A DNA stretch of 31,232 nucleotides from JAUPVN01 sp964423475 (GCA_964423475.1 CAYRFD010000007.1:1-31232), one strand, 5' to 3'. Positions 24,739 through 31,232 are shown, counted from the first letter of the stretch. The notes: generated by a model from the sequence alone, not told the origin. Made by a program: numbers and translations.

Positions 24739-25330
24739 ATTTTGGTAATACTTCTACATTTTGTTTTGGTTTTTTGGCGGCTAGTAAAGCTATTACGCCG
24801 TTAACTACAAATAAATATAATACAAATGCATAATTTGTAAAATCCCATTTTTGTATAGCTAAAATACCTACAAAAAAGCCCAACGTATTTAATGTGTAAG
24901 CTTGCCAACTTTCGCTATTTGGGTGTAAATAGGCCTTTTTTATTGTGGGCGCAGCCGCTAAACCATCTGCTATAATTGCAAAAATAATTGCAATATTTGC
25001 GTCTTTAGATACATACCATAAAATCATGCCAATAATGGCCAATACTAAACATGCATAGTCAAAGGGTTTGGTTTTCCAGTATGCTTTTTTGTTAAATAAA
25101 GATGCCGTAACAATTAAAATTGGGAAAACCCCAGCAGATAGTGTAATTATTGTCATAACTCCTGTATTTTGTGAATTCTGGGCAAAAAAAACAATCATAG
25201 GAAAGATAGCCCATAAAATCCACGTTACCCTGTTTGGCTGCGCATTACCCTTTATAGTTTGATACAAATAAAAAATAGAGCCTAAAGACGATATGGAGGC
25301 GGCAATTATTGCAAAGTAGCTAGGCAGCAT
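24737..25330 (-). CDS. Polytopic membrane protein, PQ-loop-like features
   Basis: This 197-residue protein has about seven hydrophobic segments and very few charges. After the first helix it carries NAQPNRVTWILW, and later SWQAYTLNTLGFF, which resemble the QPxRxxWxLW-type repeats seen in PQ-loop/SemiSWEET-like proteins. The total length and helix count fit two such repeats joined by a helix. A transporter role would follow from that, but the match is by eye only and the substrate is unknown. The gene is on its own, convergent with tRNA-Leu. Confidence 0.65.
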   Translation of the reverse strand: MLPSYFAIIAASISSLGSIFYLYQTIKGNAQPNRVTWILWAIFPMIVFFAQNSQNTGVMTIITLSAGVFPILIVTASLFNKKAYWKTKPFDYACLVLAIIGMILWYVSKDANIAIIFAIIADGLAAAPTIKKAYLHPNSESWQAYTLNTLGFFVGILAIQKWDFTNYAFVLYLFVVNGVIALLAAKKPKQNVEVLPK

Positions 25331-25361
25331 AGTGTAATTGAACTATTATTATTTCATTCTA

Positions 25362-25709
25362 TTAAGATAGTTTAGTGCCGGTTTTTAGAGCTATTTGTTC
25401 TATCCATCTTTCAAGGCGGTCTATTTTATGATCTCTGGCAGCTAGCTCGGTTTCGTAATCGTCTATTCTTTTTATAAAACCGTCTATGGTGTACATTAAT
25501 TTGTTATGGCTATTTTCTAGCCTATCTAACCTGTTATCCATTTGTTCTAATCTATCGTTAATCTGAACAAATTTAAAATCATGCTGGTCAAATCTAGCAT
25601 CTTGTTTATCAAATCTGTCATTTACGTTGTTTGCAAAGTCGCTTAATAATTTAAAAAGTTCATCAAAACGTTTATCCATCTTTTTTTCTAATTTTGCAAC
25701 ATCACTCAT
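25362..25709 (-). CDS. Small coiled-coil protein
   Basis: All 115 residues are highly charged and helical. They have recurring RFD/RLD heptad-like units from about 13 to 66 (DKRFDEL, NDRFDKQ, ARFDQHD, DRLEQMD, NRLDRLE) and a second helix at about 80-105. This predicts a long parallel coiled coil, probably a dimer or trimer. No membrane segment is visible. Similar short coiled-coil proteins are common and of unknown role. TATACT lies 6 bases before the ATG, suggesting leaderless transcription. Confidence 0.75.
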   Translation of the reverse strand: MSDVAKLEKKMDKRFDELFKLLSDFANNVNDRFDKQDARFDQHDFKFVQINDRLEQMDNRLDRLENSHNKLMYTIDGFIKRIDDYETELAARDHKIDRLERWIEQIALKTGTKLS

Positions 25710-25715
25710 GTAATT

Positions 25716-25721
25716 AGTATA
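25716..25721 (-). promoter_or_regulatory. -10 TATACT of the coiled-coil gene
   Basis: TATACT on the minus strand ends 6 bases before the ATG at 25709, the same geometry as at the 8003 and 12319 starts. Confidence 0.5.
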
Positions 25722-25770
25722 GCAAATTTATTTAGATAAATAAGTATAAATTGCTACATTATTTTAGTAA

Positions 25771-25801
25771 TATTATTGACAATAAGTAAAACATACTTGA
25801 C
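25771..25801 (+). promoter_or_regulatory. Shared double-TTGAC upstream element, copy A
   Basis: TATTATTGACA, four variable bases, GTAAA, six variable bases, then TTGAC. The 21 named positions are identical in copies B (27928-27958) and C (30593-30623), and the two TTGAC boxes are 21 bp apart in each. It lies 48 bases before the ATG at 25850, which has a strong AAGGAG ribosome-binding site at 25836-25841. Confidence 0.7.
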
Positions 25802-25849
25802 TTTCTCAGAGAGAGTACCGTTAACAGTATTATTTAAGGAGATTTATAA

Positions 25850-26182
25850 ATGGGTGAATTATTTAGAGTAGAAGAAGGTGATAAAGACGTAAGAGAAGCT
25901 TGTTTATACCGACAAGTAGATGCTGTAGACGCATTAGCTCATGTAAGTAAAAAAGATTCTAAAGCATTAGATGCAAAAATTTCGTCATTTTGTCCGGGTA
26001 GCTGTGGCCCTGGTATTTGTTTAATGGCTGGAATTGTCGCGGAGCGCCCCAGTGCTGACAAATTTGATGATCTTTCAGAAGAACAAAAAGTTGCTCTAAT
26101 GACGGCAAAGGAAATTGATTTGACTAGACCAGCAGATGAAAGAGATCCATATTTAGATAATATTTATTTTGATGAAAAATAA
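25850..26182 (+). CDS. Unknown 110-residue soluble protein downstream of element A
   Basis: I do not recognise this protein. It is acidic, with no membrane segment or signal. It has a helical N-terminal half, a central cysteine cluster CPGSCGPGIC (Cys48, Cys52 and Cys57) plus Cys18, and an acidic C-terminus. The cysteines could bind metal or form disulfides; this is inference. A strong AAGGAG sits 8 bases before the ATG, rare in this window. It is a lone plus-strand gene among minus-strand genes, preceded by the shared double-TTGAC element, as are the 27989 and 30696 genes. Confidence 0.75.
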   Translation: MGELFRVEEGDKDVREACLYRQVDAVDALAHVSKKDSKALDAKISSFCPGSCGPGICLMAGIVAERPSADKFDDLSEEQKVALMTAKEIDLTRPADERDPYLDNIYFDEK

Positions 26183-26200
26183 TAATATACAAATATTATT
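26181..26200. terminator. AT-only hairpin between convergent genes
   Basis: AATAATAT and ATATTATT form a perfect 8-bp inverted repeat around ACAA, filling the gap between two convergent stop codons. It has only AU pairs and a short T-run, so it may be a weak bidirectional terminator. Confidence 0.3.
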
Positions 26201-26995
26201 TTAGTATTTTGTTTGGGTGATGGCTGTGGTGAGGGCTTTAAAAGGCTCGTTGGGTTGTTGCATGTACCAAATGCTGGCGCTGGTGGCGGTGGATAGGCGC
26301 CAATCTACTGGCTCTGATGGTAGTAATGTGCTACTTACCTGCCCTTTATAGCCTACAAAAATATTTTGTTTATGATAAACAATTATTGCCACAGGGTATT
26401 TACTGGTTATAGTTTGCAAAACTTCTACTAGTTGGCTAGATACCATAGATAGGCTTACGGCTGTAGGCAATTTTAAGCTTTTTACAATACGTTGCAATTG
26501 TGCCATTGTTACAACTAATAGCGTATTGTTACGATTTACAATTGGCAGAGGGTTATCTACAAAATAGTCTATGCCGTCTTCTACATAACACTGTAAAGTA
26601 GTGGTTTTGCTAAGATTTTCTAATAAAATGCCCGTTTCGCTATTGTGGCTAAAATTGCCAACAAATAGCGTGCAATCTGCCCACAATACATAATGCATGG
26701 CATCTTGTTCTGCCTCTTTTGCAAAACTGCCACTTGGCGTGCTTGGCAAAAATTCTATTTCTGGTGGCGCGGGTTTTGGTATTAGCTTTTTAGTGCTATT
26801 TGGCATTAAAACTTGCATTTGCCCCGCCTCGTATTTGTTGGCTAGCATAAAAGCTTGGCTTGGTGCGGTAATTTTATGCAAATTTCCGCCCATAATTAAT
26901 AGTTTGCCCATAAACTGTTTGTTTATTGGTTTGTTCCATAAAACATCGTTATAAAGTGGTGTATTGTATTTTTGCTTAACCCAATTAGGTTGCAT
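26201..26995 (-). CDS. Degenerate NAD(P)H-hydrate dehydratase-like (YjeF C-terminal, ribokinase-fold) protein
   Basis: The beginning resembles the carbohydrate-kinase-like domain of YjeF/NnrD. GKLLIMGGN (about 30-38) is followed by a substrate-side helix ending in AGQMQVLMP. WADCTLFVGNFSHNSETGILLENL (about 105-128) is in the position of the family's GPGL region. The expected GTGDxLxG catalytic and anion-hole motif near the C-terminus is missing; the matching region reads STATSASIWYM. It may be a divergent nucleotide-binding relative that no longer repairs NAD(P)HX. Its ATG lies inside the end of the upstream HAD phosphatase gene (11-base overlap), so they are co-transcribed. Confidence 0.55.
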   Translation of the reverse strand: MQPNWVKQKYNTPLYNDVLWNKPINKQFMGKLLIMGGNLHKITAPSQAFMLANKYEAGQMQVLMPNSTKKLIPKPAPPEIEFLPSTPSGSFAKEAEQDAMHYVLWADCTLFVGNFSHNSETGILLENLSKTTTLQCYVEDGIDYFVDNPLPIVNRNNTLLVVTMAQLQRIVKSLKLPTAVSLSMVSSQLVEVLQTITSKYPVAIIVYHKQNIFVGYKGQVSSTLLPSEPVDWRLSTATSASIWYMQQPNEPFKALTTAITQTKY

Positions 26996-27743
26996 TATTT
27001 TGGCCTATATCTTGGAGTAATATGTAATTTTTGTTGGCATCAGCTTTAAGCTGATAAACAACATTTTTACGTTCTATAACAATATCCCAACCGTTTTTTA
27101 TAGATGCATTGTATAAATTGGCATCTGGGTTAAAAGCAATACCCCTCTCTACGCTACTTAGCATTGCTATGTCGCTTTTGCTATCTCCAATTGCAATGCT
27201 ACCTTTTAGGCTTAATTTATGCATATTAATTAGTTTTTGTACCGCGGCAGATTTATCAAAAATTGGAGTAGTTACTTTACCTGTATATTTGCCGTTTTTT
27301 TGCTCTAAGACTGCACCTATTGCTCCGTTAAAACCTAGGTTTTTTGTCATAACATCTACAATACTTTGGGGAGATCCGCTAATAGCAAATATTAAATAAT
27401 TTTTTTGTTTTAATGTTTTTATTAAATTTAATGTATATGTATAAGTTTGGTTTTTATATATTTTATAAATGGTTTCTTCTGCATTTTTATGCTCTGTAGG
27501 TGTAATATTGGGTAGTTCTTTAAGATAGTTAGTTATTAAAACATCCTCATACTGCCCAAAAGAATCTGGGTTAGATCTAACCTTCCATGCCATTCTAGCT
27601 TTTATGATTTTGCTATGAGCACTTTTAGACAGTAAGTTATTTTTACCAAGCTCGTGAATAATTGCATGATAAAACTGCCACCTAAGTAGCGTGCCGTCTA
27701 TATCAAAAACCGCAAATGGCTTGTTTGTTACATTTTTACTCAC
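26985..27743 (-). CDS. HAD-superfamily (IB-type) phosphatase
   Basis: All four HAD motifs are visible: motif I VFDIDGTLL with Asp14 (nucleophile) and Asp16, motif II AISGSP (Ser), a Lys in the region before motif IV, and motif IV IAIGDSKSDIAML. The helical cap between motifs I and II fits the SerB-like HAD-IB subfamily. It probably dephosphorylates a small molecule; the substrate is unknown. The start is GTG with AGGAGG 5 bases upstream, one of the strongest ribosome-binding sites here. The downstream NAD(P)HX-dehydratase-like gene overlaps its end by 11 bases. Confidence 0.88.
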   Translation of the reverse strand: MSKNVTNKPFAVFDIDGTLLRWQFYHAIIHELGKNNLLSKSAHSKIIKARMAWKVRSNPDSFGQYEDVLITNYLKELPNITPTEHKNAEETIYKIYKNQTYTYTLNLIKTLKQKNYLIFAISGSPQSIVDVMTKNLGFNGAIGAVLEQKNGKYTGKVTTPIFDKSAAVQKLINMHKLSLKGSIAIGDSKSDIAMLSSVERGIAFNPDANLYNASIKNGWDIVIERKNVVYQLKADANKNYILLQDIGQNNAT

Positions 27744-27927
27744 TGTTCCTCCTATACTCTATAGTATTACTAGTTTTAACCTATTATGCAAATTACCAAC
27801 CTTAACTAACAACTAGCAACTAGCAAAACCCAACAAACTAGCAACAATCAAATACCAATTAAATATAAATATCTACCTTGTAATCCTGGATTTATTTCAG
27901 AATCAATATAAAAACTACCATTAGCAA

Positions 27928-27958
27928 TATTATTGACAAAATGTAAAATATTGTTGAC
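27928..27958 (+). promoter_or_regulatory. Shared double-TTGAC upstream element, copy B
   Basis: TATTATTGACA, N4, GTAAA, N6, TTGAC, with the same spacing as copies A and C. The distal TTGACT could pair with TATTAA (27976-27981, 16-base spacer), which ends 7 bases before the ATG at 27989. That would make this gene leaderless. AGTATTATT after the element (27971-27979) recurs in copy A at 25826-25834. The rest of 27744-27927 holds only three ACTAGCAA units (27812-27844) and no gene. Confidence 0.7.
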
Positions 27959-27988
27959 TTTTGAGGTAAGAGTATTATTAAAGTTTAA

Positions 27989-28663
27989 ATGGATATTAAC
28001 AAAGAAGCTTGTACTGGTTATACAATTATTGCAGAAAATGGTACTTTTGATCACGATACTAGTAGTAGATTTGGTACTATTGAAGAAGCGCAATCTGCTT
28101 TGAGGCTTATGGCGGGCGCTTTAGCTTGCTTAACATCAAAAACTAGCAATAGTAAAGAACATTTTTTAGAACGAAAAAAACAAGAAAATAGGTTCCTTGT
28201 TGTTAACCATGATTCTACTGATGTAAGTAGAAGCTATGGCTTACCTGAGTATACTGTTACGGTTGAAGACATTATCATCGAAGCCGATGATATAATTGAC
28301 AAATTTAGTTTAATGGGCATATTTGGGTGCAGTGACTCCTTTAGCATTAAAGTTGCTCTACGAGAATATATTATAGAAACGCCTAATTGGCTGGATCATT
28401 ATAGAAATACTGTGCTTAGAATATATTCAGGCTTGGGTGAAAATCATGATAAATCAGTAAAAATTAATTTTGCATCTGCCTATGCTAATGCAAAATGGGA
28501 AAATCAAACCGATACAATAGAAGAAGTAAGCAGAATTAGTTGGTTGAGGCGAGTTGCACGCCAAGCAAGTAGAGCAAGCCGTAAATATGATGAACAACCT
28601 AAAGAATCTAACAGTATAGCATTATCAAGATTAAAAATTTTTCAATGCGAAGTTACTAACTAA
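27989..28663 (+). CDS. Unknown 224-residue soluble protein downstream of element B
   Basis: I do not recognise this protein. It has no membrane segment or signal peptide. The N-terminal third looks alpha/beta (GYTIIAENGTF, then a helix EEAQSALRLMAGAL). The middle is acidic (VTVEDIIIEADDIIDKF), and the C-terminal part is basic and helical (SWLRRVARQASRASRKYD), which might contact nucleic acid or membrane; this is inference. It has no Shine-Dalgarno sequence. It is an isolated plus-strand gene flanked by minus-strand genes and preceded by the shared double-TTGAC element, like the 25850 and 30696 genes. Confidence 0.75.
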   Translation: MDINKEACTGYTIIAENGTFDHDTSSRFGTIEEAQSALRLMAGALACLTSKTSNSKEHFLERKKQENRFLVVNHDSTDVSRSYGLPEYTVTVEDIIIEADDIIDKFSLMGIFGCSDSFSIKVALREYIIETPNWLDHYRNTVLRIYSGLGENHDKSVKINFASAYANAKWENQTDTIEEVSRISWLRRVARQASRASRKYDEQPKESNSIALSRLKIFQCEVTN

Positions 28664-28725
28664 GTTAATTATAGGTATTAGGATTTTTAAATCTATCATT
28701 GATACAAAATCAACACTAATATTAC

Positions 28726-28800
28726 TTATATATTATTTAAATTTTTGAGTGTTTTGGGGCCTTCTGCAAAGCCATAAATAATTGCGTAGGTTTCAGGCAT
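28726..28800 (-). pseudogene. 24-codon ORF, possible remnant of a hydrolase gene
   Basis: Six bases after the exonuclease III stop a minus-strand ATG opens a 24-codon frame reading MPETYAIIYGFAEGP and nine more residues. The IIYGFAEGP stretch looks like the first beta-strand and loop of a larger enzyme, for example an RBBP9/YdeN-like hydrolase, rather than a complete small protein. It may be the 5' remnant of a deleted gene. Low confidence; the rest of the 28664-28806 gap holds nothing clear. Confidence 0.25.
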
Positions 28801-28806
28801 AACTAA

Positions 28807-29604
28807 CTATACGGTTAGTTCTATGCTTACGGGGCAGTGATCGCTACCCAAGGCATCTGGGTAAATTTTAGCAGATTTTAGTTTTGGCAGTAATTTTGGG
28901 CTAATAAAAAAGTAATCTATACGCCAACCAACGTTACGAGCGCGTGCATTGGCCCAATGGGTCCACCATGTGTAATAGCCGTTACCGGTTGGTGTAAAGT
29001 GTCTAAAGGTGTCTATAAAGCCGGCATCTATAAATTTTTGCAGACCTGCCCTTTCTTCATCTGTATAACCATGTTTGCCAATGTTGCTTTTTGGGTTAGC
29101 TAAATCGTCTGGGCCGTAGGCTACGTTTAAATCTCCGCTAAAAATTACCGGTTTTGATTGTTCTAATTGCATAATATAATCGTAAAAGGCTGGGTCCCAC
29201 GCTTTGTGGCGTAAATCTAAACGGCTTAAATCGCCCTTACTGTTGGGAGTGTATACGGTTACATAATAAAAATTTTTGTATTCTGCTGTAGTAATGCGGC
29301 CCTCTGTGGTTGTATCTCCATAAGTATCTTTTAAATTATATTTATTTGCTATTTCTGCAGGTAAGCCGTAGGTTACGTTTATTGTGGGGTTTTTACTAAA
29401 TATTGCTGTGCCGCTGTAGCCCTTTTTTGTAGCACTGCCCCAGTATTCTGTATATTCTGGTAAATTTATCTCGGCCTGCCCTTGCATAGCTTTTGTTTCT
29501 TGCAAGCCTAAAATATCTGGTTGATATTTTGTAATAAATTCTGCAAACGCGCCTTTGTTTACAACCGCCCTTATACCATTAACATTCCAGCTAAATATAG
29601 TCAT
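28807..29604 (-). CDS. xth: Exodeoxyribonuclease III / AP endonuclease
   Basis: A full-length EEP-fold nuclease of 265 residues. It has SWNVNGIRA (Asn7), LQETK (metal-binding Glu36), a YTPNSKGDLSRLDLRHKAWD segment, the catalytic GDLNVAY (Asp and Asn), WWTHW in the DNA-facing loop, WRIDYFF and the final SDHCPV (Asp/His). It cuts DNA at abasic sites and trims 3' ends in base excision repair. It begins 2 bases after the stop of the aminotransferase gene, so the two share a transcript. Confidence 0.95.
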   Translation of the reverse strand: MTIFSWNVNGIRAVVNKGAFAEFITKYQPDILGLQETKAMQGQAEINLPEYTEYWGSATKKGYSGTAIFSKNPTINVTYGLPAEIANKYNLKDTYGDTTTEGRITTAEYKNFYYVTVYTPNSKGDLSRLDLRHKAWDPAFYDYIMQLEQSKPVIFSGDLNVAYGPDDLANPKSNIGKHGYTDEERAGLQKFIDAGFIDTFRHFTPTGNGYYTWWTHWANARARNVGWRIDYFFISPKLLPKLKSAKIYPDALGSDHCPVSIELTV

Positions 29605-29606
29605 AA

Positions 29607-30539
29607 TTATGCAACAGTTTCTATTGGTGTTAGTAGAACTTTATATGTTGGGTTAGTGCCATTTAAGATGTTCCAGTAAATCTCTTTAATTTGCTTTGTA
29701 ATTGGCCCGGTTTGTTTATTATTTATTATGCGAGCATCAATTAGGTGTATGGGTGCAATAAATGCCGATGTGCCACAGGCAAATACCTCGTCTGCAATGT
29801 AAAGTTCTGTTAGGTCTATATTGCGTTCCTCTGTTGGAATTTTTAAGTTATGGGCTATTTCTAGTACTGTTTTGCGGTTAATGCCCTCTAAAAGGTCGCT
29901 AGACGTGCCAGGAGTAATTAGTGTGCCACTGCGTACTATAAATATGTTGGCGGCGCTTAGCTCACATACGTGGCCGTTAACGTCTAGCAAAATGCAATCG
30001 TCGTAACCGCTATCTATGGCGTCTTGCTTGGCTAAAACCGAGTTTATATATGCGCCATTAACTTTTGCGCGAGATGGAATAGCGTAGTCTGGTATGCGCC
30101 GCCATACACTTGTTTTAAGCTTTGCACCGTTTTGGGGGATAATTGGCGTTGCTTCGTAAATAAACATGCTTAGTAGGCTTTTAAGCCCACGTGAGCGGGT
30201 GCCGGCAACAAGTTCGTTTACGTGTATGGTGGCGCGCACAAAAACCGTTTCTTTAATTACGTTGGCCTGTATAAGCTCTATTACGGCACTTTTAAATTTA
30301 TTGTAGTTCCAATTTTGTTCAAAAGTATCTATGCCAATAATTTTGGCGGAGTTTAGTAGCCTATCGTAATGGTCTTTTAGCCTAAAAGCGTTTAAACTGC
30401 CGTTTTTGGTATAAACTATTGGGAACACCGTATAAACACTAAGGCCATATAATACGGCAGACCCAGCTATGCTTAAATTTGCTTGTTCTATTGGAATAAT
30501 ATTGTTATCAAAATAAGTATTATCGTATATTTTTGCCAT
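29607..30539 (-). CDS. ilvE: Branched-chain amino acid aminotransferase (class IV)
   Basis: A fold-type IV PLP enzyme of 310 residues. Lys159 in SRAKVNGAYINS is the PLP lysine, Glu193 in VCELSAANIF binds the cofactor ring nitrogen, and ACGTSAFIAPI near the end is typical of BCATs. It transaminates leucine, isoleucine and valine with 2-oxoglutarate. Some class IV relatives (D-amino acid transaminase, aminodeoxychorismate lyase) are alternatives, but length and motifs favour IlvE. TATACT lies 7 bases before the ATG, suggesting leaderless transcription. It is co-transcribed with the exonuclease III gene; no other branched-chain biosynthesis gene is in the window. Confidence 0.9.
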   Translation of the reverse strand: MAKIYDNTYFDNNIIPIEQANLSIAGSAVLYGLSVYTVFPIVYTKNGSLNAFRLKDHYDRLLNSAKIIGIDTFEQNWNYNKFKSAVIELIQANVIKETVFVRATIHVNELVAGTRSRGLKSLLSMFIYEATPIIPQNGAKLKTSVWRRIPDYAIPSRAKVNGAYINSVLAKQDAIDSGYDDCILLDVNGHVCELSAANIFIVRSGTLITPGTSSDLLEGINRKTVLEIAHNLKIPTEERNIDLTELYIADEVFACGTSAFIAPIHLIDARIINNKQTGPITKQIKEIYWNILNGTNPTYKVLLTPIETVA

Positions 30540-30546
30540 ATATATA

Positions 30547-30552
30547 AGTATA
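30547..30552 (-). promoter_or_regulatory. -10 TATACT of the ilvE-xth transcript
   Basis: TATACT on the minus strand ends 7 bases before the ATG at 30539; no Shine-Dalgarno sequence is present. Confidence 0.5.
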
Positions 30553-30592
30553 CAACACCTGTAAAGCCTATTTTTTAGTTTTGTTATTGAAA

Positions 30593-30648
30593 TATTATTG
30601 ACATTTAGTAAATTATAGTTGACAAATACTATATAAAGAGCATATAAT
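30593..30648 (+). promoter_or_regulatory. Shared double-TTGAC upstream element, copy C, with TATAAT
   Basis: TATTATTGACA, N4, GTAAA, N6, TTGAC at 30593-30623 matches copies A and B. Here the second box is a full TTGACA (30619-30624), followed after 18 bases by TATAAT (30643-30648), so it is a canonical promoter -35. A third TTGAC lies at 30654-30658. A GGAAGGA ribosome-binding site is at 30683-30689. Confidence 0.75.
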
Positions 30649-30695
30649 CATGCTTGACTTGAAAGGATATAAGATATTTTTTGGAAGGAAATTAT

Positions 30696-30815
30696 ATGAA
30701 TAATATAAGTTTAGATATTGTAGGACTGTTAATGGGGATATTCGCAGGATTAATAGTATTTGTAAGTATTATTGTTACAGTACTGTATATAGTAATTCAG
30801 ATTATAAATGTATAA
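30696..30815 (+). CDS. 39-residue single-pass membrane peptide downstream of element C
   Basis: After a strong GGAAGGA ribosome-binding site with 6-base spacing, an ATG opens a 39-codon frame. The first eight residues (MNNISLDI) are polar and the rest forms one long hydrophobic helix (about 8-37), made of Ile, Val, Leu and Gly with no charge. It resembles small membrane peptides such as type I toxins, holin-like or regulatory peptides in composition only. The canonical promoter, ribosome-binding site and complete frame make it likely to be real. Its function is unknown. Nothing recognisable is in 30816-30881. Confidence 0.7.
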   Translation: MNNISLDIVGLLMGIFAGLIVFVSIIVTVLYIVIQIINV

Positions 30816-30881
30816 CGAGACAAGATTAGTAAAGTATTACTATTTATAGTAAATGTTTAGTAACATATTGTGATCAAACAA

Positions 30882-31232
30882 TTAGTTTGGTTTTACGGAG
30901 CTATCGTTTGGCTGTTGTGCGATAGGTTCTGGGCTATTACTGGTTTGATTTACTGGTTGTTGTTTTTTGTAATTGCGCATTACAACAAAATAATAAATAG
31001 GAACAATAAGCCAAATAAACCCTAAGAAAAACGCAGCAAACAGTAGCACAATCCACATTGTTCGGTCTTTAATATCTTGGTGTTGAATAACATGAACAAG
31101 TTGAATAACCCAAAATACAAAAAACACTAGCCAAATAATGATTAAAAAAATCATTAAAAATATAAACGCTACGCCTAAACCAAAAAAAGCACCGACTGTG
31201 TTAGTGATGTCTGTGCACTGTTCTGTAGTAGA
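30882..31232 (-). CDS. Small membrane protein, PLDc_N-like, 5' end probably outside the window
   Basis: Two membrane helices (in the 90 residues from ATG 31154: about 1-22 and 33-58) are joined by VIQHQDIKDRTMW. They are followed by a polar Gln/Pro/Asn tail. Helix-DxxxRTxW-helix-YYFVV resembles the N-terminal module of cardiolipin synthase-like proteins (PLDc_N), which also occurs alone. The frame stays open for all 26 codons from 31154 to the window edge. That extension reads as a polar stretch with one Cys, then GAFFGLGVAF. The true start may therefore lie outside; the ATG at 31154 has no ribosome-binding site. The function is unknown. Confidence 0.65.
   Translation of the reverse strand, partial: STTEQCTDITNTVGAFFGLGVAFIFLMIFLIIIWLVFFVFWVIQLVHVIQHQDIKDRTMWIVLLFAAFFLGFIWLIVPIYYFVVMRNYKKQQPVNQTSNSPEPIAQQPNDSSVKPN

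Noticed and set aside
27812..27844. Three ACTAGCAA units as a repeat array or attachment site
   Set aside because: Only three short units, two overlapping and one offset; likely chance in AT-rich DNA. No spacer pattern as in CRISPR.
27848..28093. Minus-strand 81-codon frame over element B
   Set aside because: Low-complexity Asn/Thr/Ser/Ile composition, and it overlaps both the regulatory element and the start of the 27989 gene.

Overview
The window looks like a piece of a Patescibacteria/CPR chromosome, most likely Candidatus Saccharibacteria (TM7) or a close relative. The reasons are strong AT richness, dense packing of short operons, many small membrane proteins, and a Gram-positive style envelope gene set (sortase, YerB/DUF3048, PEGA protein, lysyl-phosphatidylglycerol synthase-like protein). 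UGA is used as a stop (for example at 93-95), so this is not the UGA=Gly code of Gracilibacteria/SR1. The taxonomic call is inference; no rRNA is present.

Region 1 (1-8.1 kb) is rich in hydrolases and membrane proteins. It holds a double alpha/beta-hydrolase fused to a membrane domain, a Bax-inhibitor-like protein with a small membrane protein behind it, a second alpha/beta-hydrolase related to half of the first, a ClC-type channel, a CPBP (CAAX-like) protease and a membrane-anchored Abhydrolase_9 protein. Region 2 (8.1-12.7 kb) holds a membrane trypsin-like protease with a Pro/Gln-rich tail. Next to it is a compact minus-strand cluster: a 59-residue protein with 13 cysteines, a carbonic-anhydrase-like protein with Cys/Asp/Arg/His/Cys signature residues, and a translationally coupled 99-residue unknown. 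Region 3 (12.7-15.8 kb) is a three-gene operon, DUF3048 protein - sensor histidine kinase - single-domain response regulator. Region 4 (15.9-24.5 kb) holds a rhomboid-like/LPG-synthase fusion, gltX, a C39-like peptidase, a DUF4367-like membrane protein, a PEGA-domain protein and a sortase. Region 5 (24.6-31.2 kb) has tRNA-Leu(CAA), small membrane and coiled-coil proteins, a degenerate NAD(P)HX-dehydratase-like protein, a HAD phosphatase, exonuclease III and a branched-chain aminotransferase.

Two observations stand out. First, in the last 7 kb three isolated plus-strand genes of unknown function (starts 25850, 27989 and 30696) each carry the same 31-bp upstream element. It is two TTGAC boxes exactly 21 bp apart with GTAAA between them at fixed spacing, and it suggests a small co-regulated set. 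Second, the Cys-rich protein beside the carbonic-anhydrase-like gene (12140-12319 and 11135-12091) suggests a metal-handling cassette. Many genes also have a -10-like hexamer only 5-9 bases before the start codon, which points to frequent leaderless transcription. No rRNA, CRISPR array, transposase or phage gene was seen.
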